Under the pieces are notes generated by a model. It had not been told where the DNA came from. It searched no databases and saw only the letters and a program-made list of their open reading frames with translations. Below are positions 20,416 to 32,080 of a stretch of 64,000 nt of DNA, one piece after another (within the stretch, counting starts at the first letter, position 1; the number at the start of each line of letters is the position of its first letter). The position numbers were made by a program, and so were the translations under genes. This DNA is from Paracamarosporium sp. OC-R06-R3 (taxonomy: Eukaryota; Ascomycota; Dothideomycetes; Pleosporales; Didymosphaeriaceae). The DNA lies in assembly GCA_019828545.1 (NCBI GenBank), contig JACVRA010000153.1:248001-312000 (forward strand), read 5' to 3'.

Positions 20416-23400
20416 GATTTGTGAAAGGCTTCGACTGAGCCCAGGTACCATGCAAATGTGCAAAGGGTCGAAACGAAGAGTGCACCGCTACAAAGCAATT
20501 GTCGCGACGCAAACGGTGTTATGCGAAGCTCGTTCGGTCTTGAGGACTTCTGGCGCGTCCACCCAGCCGGCAATCAGATGGGATATACAGGACACTGGAG
20601 AGAGGAATAGTGGGAGGGGTCAAGGGGTATGGTCACGGAGGACACGCAGCGTGGTTTTGTGTCTTCCTCGAGCTCCGGGCATCGAGGTCATCGCTCAGAC
20701 CGACTTGCCGAGGTCCATGGCGCAACGGCCGAATCTGGGGCTCGACTGTGGGGTGCGCACGTGACGGGCCGTCTTCACATGCGAGGTCCCCGGCAAACCA
20801 GCGCAGAGCCTCGACATCAGCTGCCAGATTATGACGCCGCTGCCGAGCGGTCGCAGACGGTGCGTCAGCACAACCATGCTTGGGATTTCCTCCTCAGCTT
20901 GTGAAGATGCACGCGAGTTTGAAGCCATCTGTAGCTGCAGGTCCGCAATGTGGGGCAGTCCATGGTACCGCCACCCGTCCAAAGCCTGATGTATGAGTAG
21001 CTCGTCGTATTACACTATGTAGTATGTAGTATATAGTACTGTTGGCGCACGTGCATGGGTGCGTGCAACAAGACGAAGGGTAGGACAGTGATGCCACCGA
21101 GTGTCCGTTGGTGTTCTTCCGAACCTCCGAATTTCCTACTCATGGCGTAGTCGTATGCTTAAGACAGTGCGACTGATAGGCATTAGAATCTGGCATCTGG
21201 CCAAATACAGACTCGAGAGCTCGTTCTCGGCAAAACTCACTGGTCGCTGAGCTTCGCGAAGGGAGGCTCTTACATAAGCCGTCATTGGAGCTACACAGGC
21301 CGTGCCGAGATTGACGCTCGCGGCCTTTCGTCAAGGAAACTGACTCCCTTCAAAACTGCAGCCGATGCATCAACCGCATTGCATTCGAACCATCGACTAA
21401 CAGACTTCTCAAGGTGCTGTACGACCGTGTGAACAAGCTTGACGACCATAGATCGAACCCCTATCCCAACATACCTCGGTTCCATCCCATGTACGATCTG
21501 TTTCTCGCCATACAGCGCCACCGAAATCGAACTGAACATACATGCCCTTGTATGGGTAGTTGGAAGGACCATTGCCACGACTGATATGTGGCGTGGGGGT
21601 GAGGGGACATCAGGACAGGTACTGATTCGTGCCACATTAGCAACCCCTAGGTTTCTCGGAGGGACGAGTAGAGTTGGATGACATTCTGTGTTCATAAGAT
21701 TGAATGGTTCTGTTTGTGAGCGTCAGCGGTAATGAGCATGTCGAATGTACTGTACAATAATGGAATCAGCATGAGAACCATGTGCGCGTCGTGTTGGTAC
21801 TGCCGCGTGTTGTACCCCTCAATTGTAAAATTAATTTTCGGAACTCAGTACCGGGTAACTGTTCAGAGTTATTGCTATGATCTCAGGCATACGGGAGCGC
21901 TCATAGCCGGGTTCAACTATCGAACGTATCAAATATCGCATTGCCAATCACATTGTATCCCAACGCAAGCTGTGCCCCTTCGGGGGTGCCCCTTCGTTTC
22001 CGCCATGCTTGGTGTAACATTCGCCGTGCTGCAGATGCATGTCCTCAATAGACCCGACCTGGCGGCGTTCCTACACGCGTTGCACAACATGACCCAAGAA
22101 GGTGCAGACTAGCGTCTGATTTCGAGTGCCCTCGTACAGCGGCCCACACACGCTTCCAGGCTGCGGTTGCCATATGAGATGCGATGGACAGCGTGTGTTG
22201 GATGTGGTTCGTGCATAGAATCAACAAGGAAAAGGACAGATGGATGCCCTGGGCTGTGGTCATCGAGACTGTAGGTGGTTGCAGTAGTGGCAAGTTTTGA
22301 CAGCCTATTGTTACCTCACAGCCGATGGCCCCGCTCACGATGCTCGTCACGCATGTATAGTCCTCCCTCCATGACGGGTAAATCGAGAACCCCATGCAAA
22401 CATGTTGTCCCAAAACAGTCTGTGGGGTGTTACGTGGCGTGGTCTAGGATGGGATGCGCTTTGGACAATGCCGGATACGTTGCATATGACAGCAACAAGC
22501 GTAGGAGATGCCTGCGTTCTCCCACTCATTGGCTCAAGAACAAGTCCAGCTCGCGCTTGCACTAAACAACGGACATTCCGCTCTTGCAGTCGGCGTATGT
22601 TGCCAGCCTTTTCCAGCCGTGCGTGCAGATAGTTACTGAGGGCCCGAATGCAGCCTGTATAGCGATAAAGATGCCATAACAAGGGCGGGAGAGGTAGAGC
22701 TAAGAAGCGGATTGGATGAGCTACCAACTGGGCCCCTCTAGATCGCACACTGAGCGTGCCAGTAAGCGACTCATCACTTTCCGTTGAGCCACAAACGAAT
22801 CGGAGCTATCACGGCGGTAGCTCCGGAAAAATGGCATCTTAGTGAGCCTTGCGGATTGTTTGTGGGCTTGTTCTCGTAGCGTGAGCCCTCTGTGCCCAAT
22901 CTTGACCTGTGCCCAGGCACAGACAGGTCCATTGAGTGATTTCTACTCGTAGACCTCCGGATGCTACGCGACGTTCCCGCCACTACAAATCTTGAGGAAG
23001 GTGGTCGACAAACGCATGGTCTGACACTGGCCACGATCGAAGGACGGCAGCAAGGAACAAGAGGACAGGGAGCAAAAGGGAGCTACCACTTGGCTTGCAT
23101 ATGTGCGGGTAGCTGCAACATGGAACAAAGGATTGGGCCGCAATGCTGCAGAAAGAGCACTCGAACGTCGTCTACTTGCGTGCGCGGCAGACGTGTGCTT
23201 TGTTGAGATAAGCAAAGGCGCCATCTGCGTAGAGCTTCCACGGAAATTCTAGACGTGTCGGCTATCCTAAATTGATGTGGTTTTTGGTGGGCGAGAGAGC
23301 ATCTGCGTAGGCGGTACGCAGTATTATATCCAGACTCGATCCAAGCGTAGAAAACCGTGACCGTATAGCGCATATGGCTGCAGAAAGCACCATTTTTCGA

Positions 23401-24532
23401 TGCATATATCTCTGGCAAATGAAACTCGCGCAGCTGTGCAGTAGCTCCTGTAGGACCGCAATGGTAGCATATTCCGTGGCTGCGGTGCCCTAATACTGGC
23501 TTTTTCGGACTGCGGTGGTGACCTCTGCGACCACCCGCTATACCAAGACCATGTCAACGGTATTGTGGATAATAGGGGCCTTATCTGTGGCTTGGGGCGC
23601 TGCTCAAAATGCCTCTCGAATTTCCATGCCCACCGGTCAATTAGCTAGCGTTTCGCGACAAGCCCACGTTCGGGTTTGAATTTCAACGATCATTCTTACG
23701 CGACTAGCGCAATCTCTGAGATGCGCCGTATCCTGCTTCTTAAATCTTGTGCTTCTTCATGTTGGCACATCGATTTGCTCTAGGTGGCACAACGCGCAAG
23801 CTCTGACATCGCCATTACGCCGTGGTTGTGAGTATGGCGGAGTCACACTGTTTTGCGCCCACTAGCTCTGGGGCTAATGCATTCACGATGTTTCGATGGC
23901 GATCGACGACCTTATTGGCTAGCAGAGCTTTGCTGTCTCCGCGTTCGGGAGAGCGATGTTCTTCATGCAGCAAACGTTCTGTTTTGGGTGGAGAGCTTAG
24001 AGTTTCCGGGTCCACATGTGCTCTCTTCCTGCCGGGCCTCTTCTCGCCTACTTCCCTAGGGGTTGGTTATCGCGGCTGTGGCCAACTCATCAACGCACTT
24101 CGCCGTCACCAGAAATTGCGTGCCAGGATTCCCGGTAACATCCGTCGATCGCTCAGCGGCCCAGTGGTCCCTGTTACCCAAGGTCATGTGGCTTGAACAT
24201 TCAGGTTGGGATAGCCCCAAGCACACTCTTTTGCCGGGTTCTTGATTGGCCTTCAGCAAAGGTCGCAGTATGTCTCTTGACTTGCAGCAGCTATTCTGGT
24301 AGGTCATTTATCCCTTTGGCTGCTCTATAAACCTGCTAAACGGGACGTACTGTGATCGCGACCTGATTTCTAGCCCGAGTTTTGACGTCCTTTCGGAGGT
24401 GAGATTTTCCTGTGCCTAGGCTACCCCAAATCGCTAACGAAATGTGAGGAGTTTTGCAGACTCAATCAAAGGATTTGTTACCCCCGCCCATAGAGAAACA
24501 CCGAAGCGTGGGTCGGTGCGAGACTCGCGCAG
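20416..24532. other. Gene-poor region (about 4.1 kb)
   Basis: After the fox2 promoter, no gene can be supported on either strand. The longest frames (about 130 codons, for example at 21291-21695 minus, 21732-22112 plus and 22347-22748 minus) have no recognisable domain, overlap one another and lack consistent codon use. No transposon ends, terminal repeats or polymerase motifs are seen. It could hold decayed sequence, non-coding RNA or unrecognised small genes. Confidence 0.5.
20708..20713. promoter_or_regulatory. Candidate FarA/FarB fatty-acid response hexamer
   Basis: CCGAGG, the reverse complement of the CCTCGG core reported for FarA/FarB regulators in Aspergillus, sits 293 bp upstream of the fox2 start. 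One hexamer alone is weak evidence, but the gene is a classic target. Confidence 0.4.
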
Positions 24533-25981
24533 ATGGCGAACGTACGAGAGGACCTACGCTTGGTAGTTATCCATGAGCGTGAGTTCCAGAAATATTCGGT
24601 GGATAGGAGAATATATTGCGTTCCAGTGTGCGTATTGTCTCGGAATATCGTCAATGCGTCTAGTGGCAAGCATTGGACTTGTATGTCGTCCAACTGCAAC
24701 CTACTGGACGCGCCTGCGTCTCTTCGATTAGGCTTTACTGACGTTGTATTCTCCGATGCAGAGACGAGGTTTGAACCCGAATCTCGTTTATGTTGCGATG
24801 TATCCAACACGGGTTTGACTGACGCAGCCAAAGCGCGAAGAATACCGCCTAGAAGCACAACACAACATCCTCTACCAGCTCTTTGGGGAGAGGTACTTCT
24901 TTCCCAATATCAATAACCCTCGATCAATCTTAGACTGTGGGTACGGAAGAGGGTACTGGGTGGTCCAGGTCGCCGAAGAATATGACCAATGCGAGGTAAG
25001 TCGACATGGCGTAGAACGAAGCACCTTCTGTTGCTTTGTCCGTATGTTATTCGTTCGATATTGTCTTTTAACTGTGATAGGTAACTGGAATTGACAGTAC
25101 GTAAAGGCTTCGTGCGAAGAAGATGTTTTCCCAGCTGATACACTTTTCGATCAGTATATCCAGTTTCACTTCCAGACCAGCCGGATAACCTCACCTTAAG
25201 CGGTTACAATCTCAATGACCGACTTGACCATCCAGAGGTGTTTGAACACAGACCTTACGATTTAGTACATTCCCGTTTCGTCGGTACGCAGTAGATAACC
25301 GAGTAATTGCTCAGTTTGACTGCTGACTCTGGTTAGCACAGGGAATAAAAAGTAGTAGGTGGCCATCCTACGTACAAGAGATCAAAAGGCTCTTGAGACC
25401 GGCCGGGTGGATTCAAATGGTAGAATACTATCTGAACATCCAATCGGACACTGGACGGCTAGCGTCAGATTCTGCTTTGCGCACGTGGTGGACGACTTAC
25501 GTCGCGGCAATGGAAAGATCGAATCGAAATCCACGAGTGGCGCCAAGGCTCCGACAGCTGCTCGCCGATGCCGGCTACAGACATATACACGGAAACACGA
25601 TCCATTTACCTATAGGCGGATGGCATACAGGTAGGGCTGGCATTTCTTTAAGGGCTGGTGCTAAAGGGTGATGCCGTATGGCAATATCAGCCTCTAAGGA
25701 AAGGAGCGTTAACTGTGTGACAGAACCACTCATGGCCAGGATCGGAAGGGAGAGCGTGGAGATGGTAGGTGACATGCTGGGCTCAGTAAGCGTTTGGCTG
25801 TTCACAGAACGACTGGGTTGGACAGCTGCGCAGGTGGAGACGCTCAACAATGCCGCATGCGCGGAATTACGAGACGCAAGCCTGCATCTATATCTTCCGA
25901 TGTGAGTTGCTTTGCAGGGTAGATGTTGTTGGAAGCATTAACGCAAAAGACAGTTATGTTGCCTGGGGTCGCAGGAGCTAA
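24533..25981 (+). CDS. SAM-dependent methyltransferase (UMTA/LaeA-like), seven exons
   Basis: Exons 24533-24625, 24828-24995, 25081-25096, 25164-25283, 25337-25630, 25724-25901 and 25954-25981 join in phase to 298 residues. From the second exon on, the translation matches the fungal UMTA/LaeA-like methyltransferase pattern throughout: REEYRLEAQHNILYQLF, the SAM-binding loop ILDCGYGRGYW, EVTGIDIS, LSGYNLNDRLDHPEVF, YDLVHSRFV, the GGW-like WIQMVEYYLNIQSD, YRHIHG, HLPIGGWH, SVEMVGDMLGSVSVWLF and a final YVAWGRRS before the stop. The third exon is only 16 nt. The first exon and its 202-bp intron (donor GTGTGC) are the weak part; it supplies EFQKYSVDRRIYCVP, which fits the family's N-terminus. Such enzymes often modify secondary metabolites or act as regulators. 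No biosynthetic genes are adjacent, so the substrate is unknown. Confidence 0.75.
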
Positions 25982-28207
25982 CAGCGAGGTGGTCTGGCGG
26001 CATAGTGCTTGGTTTTCGGTCGTGGCAGTGATACAAGTACAACCTATTCCAATGTTAGACTTTACAGTCAAAGTGACGATTTCATCTACTTCCTACCACA
26101 TCACTTCAAGAAGCGCTCTTTTATGTCGCACATTTGCGGCTGTAATCACCACGAGCAAATCGGTTCGCACGTATGCTCGACAAGTAATAGGGCGCGATGC
26201 TGGAAGGAAGAGTCGAAGCTGAATGGGCGCAGGAGTAGGGCCAAGGGTAGAGTCGCAGTGCCTCCTGCGGCTGGCATCTGTCAGAGGCTGACGTCGAGCT
26301 CCTGTGGAGAGCACAACCCGGTGTCTAACCACGGCCGTTGTGATGGACAACTTCCAAATGCACTCAGGTCATGGCAGCATGTTCTTCCGAGCTCGACAAA
26401 TCTGTGTCATGCATCCGCGTGAGCCGTGACAGTATGGGAGACGTTGGCGGTTCGCGGCCGAGGTACGATTGACATTCATACAGAAGAACACTGCTAAAGC
26501 GATGTCGGCTAACAACCTGTTGTCATGTAGACCATGAGGCTCGTCGAAAACACGAAGTGAAAGTGGTAGGAATCAACAATGGTAACAGGTGAGTAGGAAT
26601 ATTTGAGAAGGCATCTTGGGCTCAACACTAAATTAGGGTCCCAGGAAAGCAAGGTTGCATCGACTGCGCAAGTGTTATTCCCCCCGTCAGAATTGAACCC
26701 AAGCACAACGAAACACCAGGCCCCTTGAACATGCACCAAACGTTATTTTTTGCACAAGGAACGGTATGCATGTCCTTGATTGGCCGCCCCTAGGCGTCTT
26801 GCACGCCTTCGTCACCGACTGTATGGAAGCGAAGAGACCAGCGCAAAGCAATGGGCCCCGTAGCGTATCGCCTGAGCCTGGCCTTTGAACCTTGTTGACC
26901 GCAATCACAACGGGCATCACGCTTTGCGAAGACGGCGCAGCCTTATCCAGCCTTTTTCTAGAATATGCTCCATCTAAGTCTGCTCCAGTTTTAGGGGCAG
27001 CATCGACCACACCTATGATCTTTAACAAACGTACGACTTCACAGCATCTTGTCAGGCCATCGGCACCAGTGTCGAATGCGGACGAACCTGCATAAAGCAC
27101 GCGCGCGGATGGTGATAACGATCCACAGACCGAGACTGCCATGCCTCATGCTAAAACAACAACGCGTACCGCGGGGAAGCGGGACAGCCCTATCGCCGCA
27201 GCCAGCGTCACGCACGTGAGTGTCGCTCCTGTGTACGTGGCAATCCTTCGGCACTTTTATGTCGCTTGACGCGCTTCGTGTTCTTTGCGATCATCTTCTA
27301 TCATGTCGTTGGGCATCGTAGCATCGTGATCACTTTTTTCAACCTTGGAGTTTTCGGGCTTTCTCATCCATCCGGGAACGGGTGCACGACTCGCCGTCAC
27401 CATCGGATGATTTCAAAGTTTCAAGACCGTGCGCATTCACAGACCGCCCCACGTCCTAGCGCACATGAACGGAAGCGTTCGAGCTTCATGCGAAGCGATC
27501 CCCAGTACTGTTCATGAAGAGAGATCTGAAACCGTGACTGTCCATCCTCAGTTCTTCCTGGTATTGACAACCCGAGATGATTTTCCTAGACGCTTGTTAC
27601 CTCGTGTCCGTAATAAGTATACGAGTCATAGAAGCCATTCTTCCTCGCTCACTGTCTAAATCCTATCAACAGACTTGATCGATTATCAGATCACTATTCT
27701 AGACTATTGTGAGAATTCTTGCGCGATATTGGCTCGCTACCGAGTATGCTGGAGCACTCTGATTGGCAGACCTGAGTGAGAAAATAGCCACGCCCGCTGA
27801 CACTACATTTTCTCGGAGAATTTTGCGCAAGCCAAAGCAACAAGGTTACAATCAATCCTTCGAGCAGGAGTTCACAAAGTATTCTGTCCATGACTTCAGT
27901 CTTTAGTCTTCCCAGCGTCAAGCAATTTAGGCTGATGCCGCATCCGACCAGACCAGATCGCGTTAAGATGTCCATCTAGCCGGGTAACCCCGCTGCTTTT
28001 ATGCAGGATCTTGACCTCAATATGTTGATGCGGAGATTTCGGAACGATAAATTGATGCTCTGACGCACTACAACAACGGCAGACCAGCATACATATACGA
28101 CGATTCTTAGACGTACCACCGACCTACTCGTGATATTTCTCGACTTTTCTGACCCGGATGCTAAGTTTCTACACTTGAGCAGTCACTGAAGTGTACAAAC
28201 GTGGGAC
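25982..28207. other. Gene-poor region (about 2.2 kb)
   Basis: No supportable gene. A 151-codon minus-strand frame at 26687-27142 and a 93-codon one at 27694-27975 show no recognisable domain. The right end is the promoter of the GDSL esterase. Confidence 0.5.
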
Positions 28208-29412
28208 ATGCGCTGTCTTTTACTCTCCAGCCTTGTGCTCGGTACCGCCTTCGCAGACTACACCTCAAATAGGTGGCAGGCGCAACACTTCAAGACGTTG
28301 GTAACGTTTGGTGACAGTTATACGGATGAGAATCGTCTTGGATATTTTGGGAGCCATAATGGCACTGCGCCGCCTATTGGGTGGAATGCAGGAGTGGTAT
28401 GCTCTCCTATTCTATCTGTTCACACATTACAGCAACAGCAACGGCAGCATCACTCTTGAACCGTATTTCCTACTGAGCTCATCCACATCGATCTATCCAT
28501 ATGCACAAGCGATGGCGATGTGACATAATAAACTGACAACGGTCACAGAGCTACAAAGCCTCCACTGGCGGCCTTGTGTGGCCCCGCTACGCTTCTATCT
28601 ATACAAACAGCACCCTCTATAACTACGCCGTCAGCGGCGCCGTATGTTCTAATGACATAACACCCCGCTGGTGGTCAACTATCAATGCACCTTTTCCTGA
28701 TATTATCAATTACGAGCTTCCTGCTTTCATTTCCGACTCGAAATATGTCTCTCCCAACGGTACAACATTTTTCACCGGCACCCAAGATAACACCGTCTAC
28801 GCTATTTGGATCGGCACAAACGATGTCGGCAATAACGCCTTTCTGACTGACAGTCAGATCACCGGCAAAACGCTCACCGACTATGTTGATTGCGTTTACG
28901 AGGTCGTAAATGGGTTGTATCAAAATGGCGGTCGATACTTCGTCCTGTTGAACCTGGCGCCGCTGAATTTGCTTCCTCAATATGCGACCCCTGCGCAAGG
29001 CGGTCTCAACTCCACGCAGTTCTTTCCTGACAAACCCACCGTTGCAGGTGGCAACATTACAGAAATCAGCTATCGTATGCTTGAGACTGTCGACACCGTC
29101 AACTCCATTTATGCCTACCGAACGCCATTCGAGACCCGCATAAACAATACCTGGCCTGGCGCAAAAATCGCGAATTTTGACGTCAATGCGCTAATCACAG
29201 ACATGTACGCAAATCCAAAGGAGTATTTGAATGGCACAGCACCTCTAAACATTACCGGCTATGTAGTGGGCGCAGGAAATATATCAAGGAGTGACAGGGA
29301 CAGTTATTTGTGGTATGATGAGTTGCATCCGAGCGAGCAGGTCGATCGGGTGGTGGCGAGAGAATTTGTGGGCGTGCTGGGTGGTGAGAGCAAGTGGGCA
29401 AAGTACTGGTGA
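28208..29412 (+). CDS. Secreted GDSL/SGNH esterase (CE16-like)
   Basis: Two exons (28208-28396 and 28549-29412) give 350 residues with a signal peptide of about 16 residues (CLLLSSLVLGTAFA). The SGNH blocks are in order: block I VTFGDSYTDENRLG with catalytic Ser37, block III IWIGTNDVG with Asn154, and block V YDELHPSEQ with Asp320 and His323. This arrangement fits the carbohydrate esterase family 16 acetylesterases, which remove acetyl groups from hemicellulose oligosaccharides outside the cell. Many N-glycosylation sequons (NGT, NST, NNT, NIT) support secretion. The 152-bp intron joins WNAGV to SYKASTGGLVWPRY, matching the family. Family assignment beyond the GDSL fold is by overall pattern. 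Confidence 0.88.
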
Positions 29413-30479
29413 ATTGAAAAGGTTCTCTTAGATGGAATATAATTTGCCGCGTTTCTAGATTTTTTACTTGATACAGGACTGCAAGGTATCGACCAAAGCA
29501 TCTCTTACCCTGGCATATCTGTTTCCTGTTATGCAGTTGGGCAAAATTGATTATGAGAAAGACAGAAACCACTTACCTCGGACTAAAGTATCTCTGTTCA
29601 ACAAATATGGCTGGAAGTTTCAAGCATTGGCTGTAATAGATTTTTGTTGCTCGAAGTTTCACTTTTAGTAGAAAGAGAAATTAGGTACTGGATTGGTATG
29701 CGGTCTCACACTGGAACGCTTCTTGAACGGATCTCGAGCAAGCATTTCTCTGGATATTTACATTGTCTCTCACTTCAACCCCTTGTCAAATGGTCTACTG
29801 GACGAGAGAGAAACTGAGGTTTGGCGACACCTGGTGATACCAGTCTCTGAGTGACTTTACCGAAGCTCACAAACTTCAGCAGTACAGCAATATTGTTTCA
29901 GGATATTCGAGGCATAGTTTGGGAAAGCTCAAAGTCATCTTGCTTTGTTATTACAACACAAAACACACAGGTTGTAGTTTTGCAAGGCGTGCAAAGTAAA
30001 ATGTTTTAGCGGTGATAACTTAAAATACGAGCTCTTTCGTACTAAGCAGATGATGACGGATTGACCACTAGTCCGAACCACTGAGAGATCGCTTAGTAAG
30101 AACTAAACCGGCAGACTTATGTTTAGCTCATCCGTTCTAATGTTTCACCCTACAATCGACGTATGTCATAATGCGAGTTCCGTTCGGTGGTTGCTAATGC
30201 TCATATGAACGAATCACCCCAACTTATAATGTGTTTTGAACTTGGCAGTAAAAATCACAGCGAAGGCATCAAAAAACATAAAACTTGCAGCATAGGAACG
30301 AACAGAATTATTCCCCAACCTTTCAGTTGCTGGAGCCACGTGTTCCCAGCTTCAAAGCTTTGCTGCCTAGCGTATATCTCGCAACCTTTGCCCTATTAGG
30401 AGCTTCCATCTACCGTATAAATCATGATATTGTTTTCAACGCGAGCCAATTCAGATACCACGAGAATCTAAGACACATT
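29413..30479. other. Intergenic region (about 1.1 kb)
   Basis: Moderately AT-rich with no gene visible. The GST-like frame is open upstream of 30480 to 30285 but that part reads like leader. Confidence 0.5.
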
Positions 30480-31305
30480 ATGACTGCTCAAATTGAACCC
30501 CAGCTCGTCTTGTACGACCTGGCCTGCACGAAGAACATTTGTTTTTCACCTGCAGTATGGCGCGTCCGCCTCATGCTCAACTACAAGCAAATACCTTACA
30601 AGACGATTTTCCTCGAGTTTCCAGACATTGAGCCTACACTCAAGGAGCTGTACGTCTGTCTTCACAGAGTCTCACCTTCCAAACTTCTGCATGGTTATCG
30701 AACACGAACATTTGAAGAAATCATCTGATTTGGACTGCAGGGGCATCCCACCAAACGAACAAGCAAAGCACAAATACACCGTTCCGACTATTCACCACAT
30801 TCCTACCAACACCCACGTCATGGACTCCATCGCCATTGCCCAATTCCTTGAATCCACCTATCCCTCACCACCACTGATTCTGACATCCGACTTTGGTCGA
30901 CAGATCGAAACTAAAGCACGTGCTGTAGTCGGACCTGCGTTCTTTGCTTCGCTTGTACCGCGTGAGATTAACATCCTCTCTCCACGCGCACAATCGTACT
31001 TCCGGCGCTCGCGCGAAGCTGCCTTAGGGCATCCACTAGAAGATCTTATCAATTTGGACAAGGAAGAAACGACTTGGAAAGCGGTCGAAAATGATGCACG
31101 CGCGGCGGGAGAGCTAATGCGGACAAATAGAACAGAGGGTCCCTTCGTGCTGGGGAAGGAGCCGAGCATGACGGATTTTTTCATAGCCGGGGCGCTGCAG
31201 AATGCTAGGGTCATCGATGAGGGTGTATTTGAGAGGGTGGCGAAGTATCCCGGGTATATGGAGATTTATGAGGCGTGTTTGCCTTGGATGGAAAAGAAGG
31301 ACTAA
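30480..31305 (+). CDS. Glutathione S-transferase-like protein
   Basis: Two exons (30480-30649 and 30741-31305, intron 91 bp) give 244 residues. The N-terminal thioredoxin-like GST domain shows LVLYDLACTKNICFSPAVWR, VRLMLNYKQIPYKT, VPTIHHI and the glutathione-contact region MDSIAIAQFLESTYPSPP. The C-terminal all-helical domain follows, ending LGKEPSMTDFFIAGALQNAR, the usual N-capping/hydrophobic-staple helix, and a terminal YMEIYEACLPWMEK. The class is not one of the textbook ones; it resembles the fungal Ure2p/GstA-type sequences that begin SPxVWRVRLAL. Likely cytosolic detoxification or a non-catalytic role. It has no obvious partner among its neighbours. Confidence 0.82.
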
Positions 31306-31543
31306 AGACTTCAATGATCATAAAATGGCGTTATTTGTTTCTATCTCATCCCCATGTGATGCTGCGTGAAAGACCCGGGGGCTCTTCCCAGCATATCACG
31401 CAACAAGAAGCGAAGATATTTGTCCAGAAGAATCGAAAAACATGTATGGAATCGCCCTTTCACACCTCACAACATACCTCGTGACTCACTTGTATCTACG
31501 CGATCTTATACCGTGGCTATAACAATCCCTTCCGGTGCCATAC

Positions 31544-32080
31544 TCAGTGAGCATAAGGCGTGGGGACTGCTGTCGGCGTCACAACACCTCCCGATCCAGT
31601 TGGGAACGGCAGATGCGGCTTGCCAGTTCCATGAGGATACCCCGTCCCGTGAGGACGATGCGGACGGGGGTGGTGCTCAGCTCCGTGCCCACCTTCGGAG
31701 CCCTTGATGTCCCCAACAGCAAGACGGGGCGCGAGCTTGTAGTCGATCTCCAAGCCACGTCTGTCGATAGGTAGGATGCTGTAGATATCTGTGGGCTTGG
31801 GGGAGTCGGTGCCAGTCGGAAGAGGGATCGACGGAGTGAAAACGCCAGTTCCTGAGGGAACGGATGGTGTGGAGATACTAGGGATAATTGGAGTAACCGG
31901 GGTAGGGATACCAGTCACAGAAGGAATTGGGACCACAGGAGTGCTTGTGGGATAAGAAGGCCAGCCACCCGACGGGAATGGAGCTTGATAGTGTCAATAT
32001 CGTCATGTAAATCAGTGAAAGATGCGACACATACCTGCGATGGAAGCACCTGCTAGGGCAAGGATAATAAATGACCGCAT
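31544..32080 (-). CDS. Small secreted proline- and histidine-rich protein
   Basis: Two exons (32080-32035 and 31983-31544, intron 51 bp) give 161 residues. The first ~16 form a signal peptide (SFIILALAGASIAA). The mature part is built of Pro/Thr/Ser/Ile/Val repeats such as TPVTPIIPSISTPSVP, then a short charged segment (DRRGLEIDYKLAPRL), then a glycine- and histidine-rich region with the repeated motif PHGTG (GHGAEHHPRPHRPHGTGYP and onwards). I do not recognise a family. The composition suggests an O-glycosylated cell-wall or extracellular protein, and the clustered histidines could bind metal ions. The signal peptide and in-phase splice support a real gene. It resembles effector-type small secreted proteins but lacks cysteines after the leader. 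Confidence 0.72.

Noticed and set aside
21291..22748. Several ~130-codon frames in the gene-poor block
   Set aside because: They overlap one another and show no recognisable motif, so none can be preferred.
24900..25700. Methyltransferase fragments in shifting frames, suggesting a frameshifted relic
   Set aside because: Six GT-AG introns reconcile every shift, and the spliced product follows the family pattern to its end.
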